Below, one piece after another: positions 5,932 through 6,318 of a stretch of 6,318 nucleotides of DNA (positions are counted from its first letter, which is position 1; the number at the start of each line of letters is the position of its first letter). The position numbers were made by a program, and so were the translations under genes. The notes below the pieces were generated by a model. The model saw nothing but the letters and a program-made list of their open reading frames with translations, ran no database searches and was not told where the DNA came from. The DNA comes from JAHCHG01 sp038246645 (GTDB lineage Bacteria; Acidobacteriota; Blastocatellia; Pyrinomonadales; Pyrinomonadaceae). The DNA is taken from the NCBI GenBank assembly GCA_038246645.1, contig JBBRVS010000267.1, forward strand, positions 1-6,318. The letters are read 5' to 3'.

Positions 5932-5936
5932 CCTCC
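5932..5936 (-). promoter_or_regulatory. Shine-Dalgarno that fixes the regulator start
   Basis: GGAGG on the minus strand, followed by six A and then GTG at 5925. It is the best ribosome binding site in the window and decides for the GTG start over the ATG at 6084. Confidence 0.85.
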
Positions 5937-5986
5937 GGTGCTTGGAAGCATTTAGTGAAATCGCTTCAAAATAAAGTATTGATGCA

Positions 5987-6027
5987 ATAGTATCATAAAA
6001 AAACCATCTTGTGTGCTTTATCGCACA
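5987..6027 (-). promoter_or_regulatory. Candidate regulator promoter with Crp-like dyad at about -40
   Basis: TGTGC (6012-6016) and GCACA (6023-6027) form a perfect dyad with a 6-nt centre, the same geometry as the E. coli Crp half-sites TGTGA-N6-TCACA. On the minus strand an extended -10, TG-A-TACTAT (-10 at 5992-5987), would start transcription near 5980, putting the dyad centre at about -40, where a class II activator site overlaps the -35. No good -35 hexamer is present, as expected for an activator-dependent promoter. The dyad is seen directly; binding and promoter use are inferred. Confidence 0.4.
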
Positions 6028-6059
6028 GACACATATAAAAAAAATTTTTATATGCGTGT
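6027..6059. repeat. AT-rich inverted repeat upstream of the regulator
   Basis: Arms 6027-6041 and 6045-6059 match at 13 of 15 positions around a 3-nt loop, with core ATATAAAAA/TTTTTATAT. It starts on the last base of the Crp-like dyad. It could be a second regulator site or a bent, easily melted element; with T5 in the middle it is not a normal terminator. Confidence 0.55.
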
Positions 6060-6199
6060 TAGCGAACATACAAAGAGTTTTCAATCGGGTAAATTAAATA
6101 TGAGCTTAAATCGTTGAGTATAAAAATAAGTCCCGCTAGAAATTTAATTTCGGGTAACGCATTAATGTTTCCCTATTAATACTGATAAAAAGCTCAATT
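6060..6199. other. Non-coding stretch upstream of the regulator
   Basis: No convincing gene is present on either strand. TCGGGTAA occurs twice (6085-6092 and 6150-6157), beside AT-rich AAATTAAAT-type sequence. CCC (6132-6134) and GGG (6152-6154) enclose the small palindrome GAAAT/ATTTC, a weak hairpin. Together with 5926-6059 and 6200-6318 this makes about 390 nt without a protein gene. Confidence 0.5.
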
Positions 6200-6304
6200 G
6201 ATCGCAAAAGTTCCTTATTATAACAATTGCGGTCTTTATAAAGTAGCGAAAGCTATGTTGGAAGGATGGCTTTCTACCTCAGTGAAAGCCATCTTTCGTT
6301 TTTT
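6200..6304 (+). ncRNA. Candidate structured RNA or attenuator leader
   Basis: Three hairpins follow one another on the plus strand: GATCGCAA (6200-6207) with TTGCGGTC (6227-6234), 8 pairs including one G-U; TAGC-GAAA-GCTA (6244-6255), a GNRA tetraloop hairpin; and the intrinsic terminator at 6261-6304. A TATAAC (6219-6224) with TTGATC 15 nt before it is a possible but imperfect promoter, which would give an RNA of about 75 nt lacking the first hairpin. No protein gene lies to the left on this strand, so the terminator must end an unannotated transcript. I recognise no known riboswitch or small-RNA family. Confidence 0.35.
6261..6304 (+). terminator. Strong intrinsic terminator on plus strand
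   Basis: A 14-pair stem, GAAGGATGGCTTTC (6261-6274) against GAAAGCCATCTTTC (6284-6297), has one G-U pair, a 9-nt loop and then G-TTTTTT (6299-6304). The inner ten pairs are perfect. On the minus strand no T-run follows, so it works in the plus direction only. Confidence 0.85.
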
Positions 6305-6318
6305 CCGGGTGAATATTC

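Noticed and set aside
5926..6084. In-frame extension of the Crp/Fnr-like gene to an ATG at 6084
   Set aside because: It codes a Cys/Phe/Ile-rich peptide not typical of the family, covers the dyad and AT hairpin, and has no ribosome binding site, while GGAGG stands 6 nt before the GTG at 5925.

Overview
The window is a single-direction block: six protein genes, all on the minus strand. From right to left they are a Crp/Fnr-family regulator, folD, a MazG-like pyrophosphohydrolase, a membrane-anchored Ser/Thr protein kinase, a BrnT/BrnA toxin-antitoxin pair, and an exported SUMF1/FGE-sulfatase-domain protein cut off by the left edge. G+C is moderate (48-55 % in the hand-counted lines of most genes). 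The likely source is an acidobacterium, perhaps class Blastocatellia. The reasons are the receptor-type kinase beside an exported SUMF1-domain protein, a FolD with an extra stretch in its NADP half, Pro/Thr-rich linkers, and a short 'FTLT..E..LR.AGA..ELI.AI' module in the SUMF1 protein. This is inference from family resemblance; no rRNA or other phylogenetic marker is present.

Left part (1-1558): the SUMF1-domain gene starts 4 nt after brnA, and brnA overlaps brnT by 14 nt, so the three look co-transcribed from a promoter/operator that overlaps the kinase stop codon. The TA pair is clearly poorer in G+C (about 38 % by hand count) than its neighbours. It sits between a kinase and a SUMF1-domain protein, two families often paired or fused in bacteria, so it may be a later insertion into an older kinase-SUMF1 locus.

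Middle (1551-4861): a 578-residue kinase has a cytoplasmic catalytic domain, a disordered linker, one membrane segment and a Pro/Thr-rich tail ending in a two-cysteine motif. Upstream of it lies an intergenic element of about 144 bp with long near-perfect inverted arms, abutting the stop of an unusually short MazG-like gene. Between mazG and folD lie two opposing arrays of 7-base repeats that form a perfect 20-bp inverted repeat. One array appears to supply a near-consensus sigma-70 promoter for mazG, with its -35 box over the folD stop.

Right part (4862-6318): a 329-nt gap holds two more 7-base arrays. It is followed by a Crp/Fnr-type regulator whose real start is a GTG behind a perfect Shine-Dalgarno. 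Its upstream region carries a TGTGC-N6-GCACA dyad with the geometry of a Crp site at about -40, suggesting autoregulation, and a long AT-rich hairpin. On the opposite strand there is a chain of three hairpins ending in a strong intrinsic terminator, a candidate small RNA or attenuator leader.

The enzymes are housekeeping (FolD for one-carbon metabolism) or house-cleaning (MazG-like). The more novel signals are the period-7 arrays and their promoter, the inverted-repeat element, the kinase/TA/SUMF1 arrangement, and the structured region at the right end.
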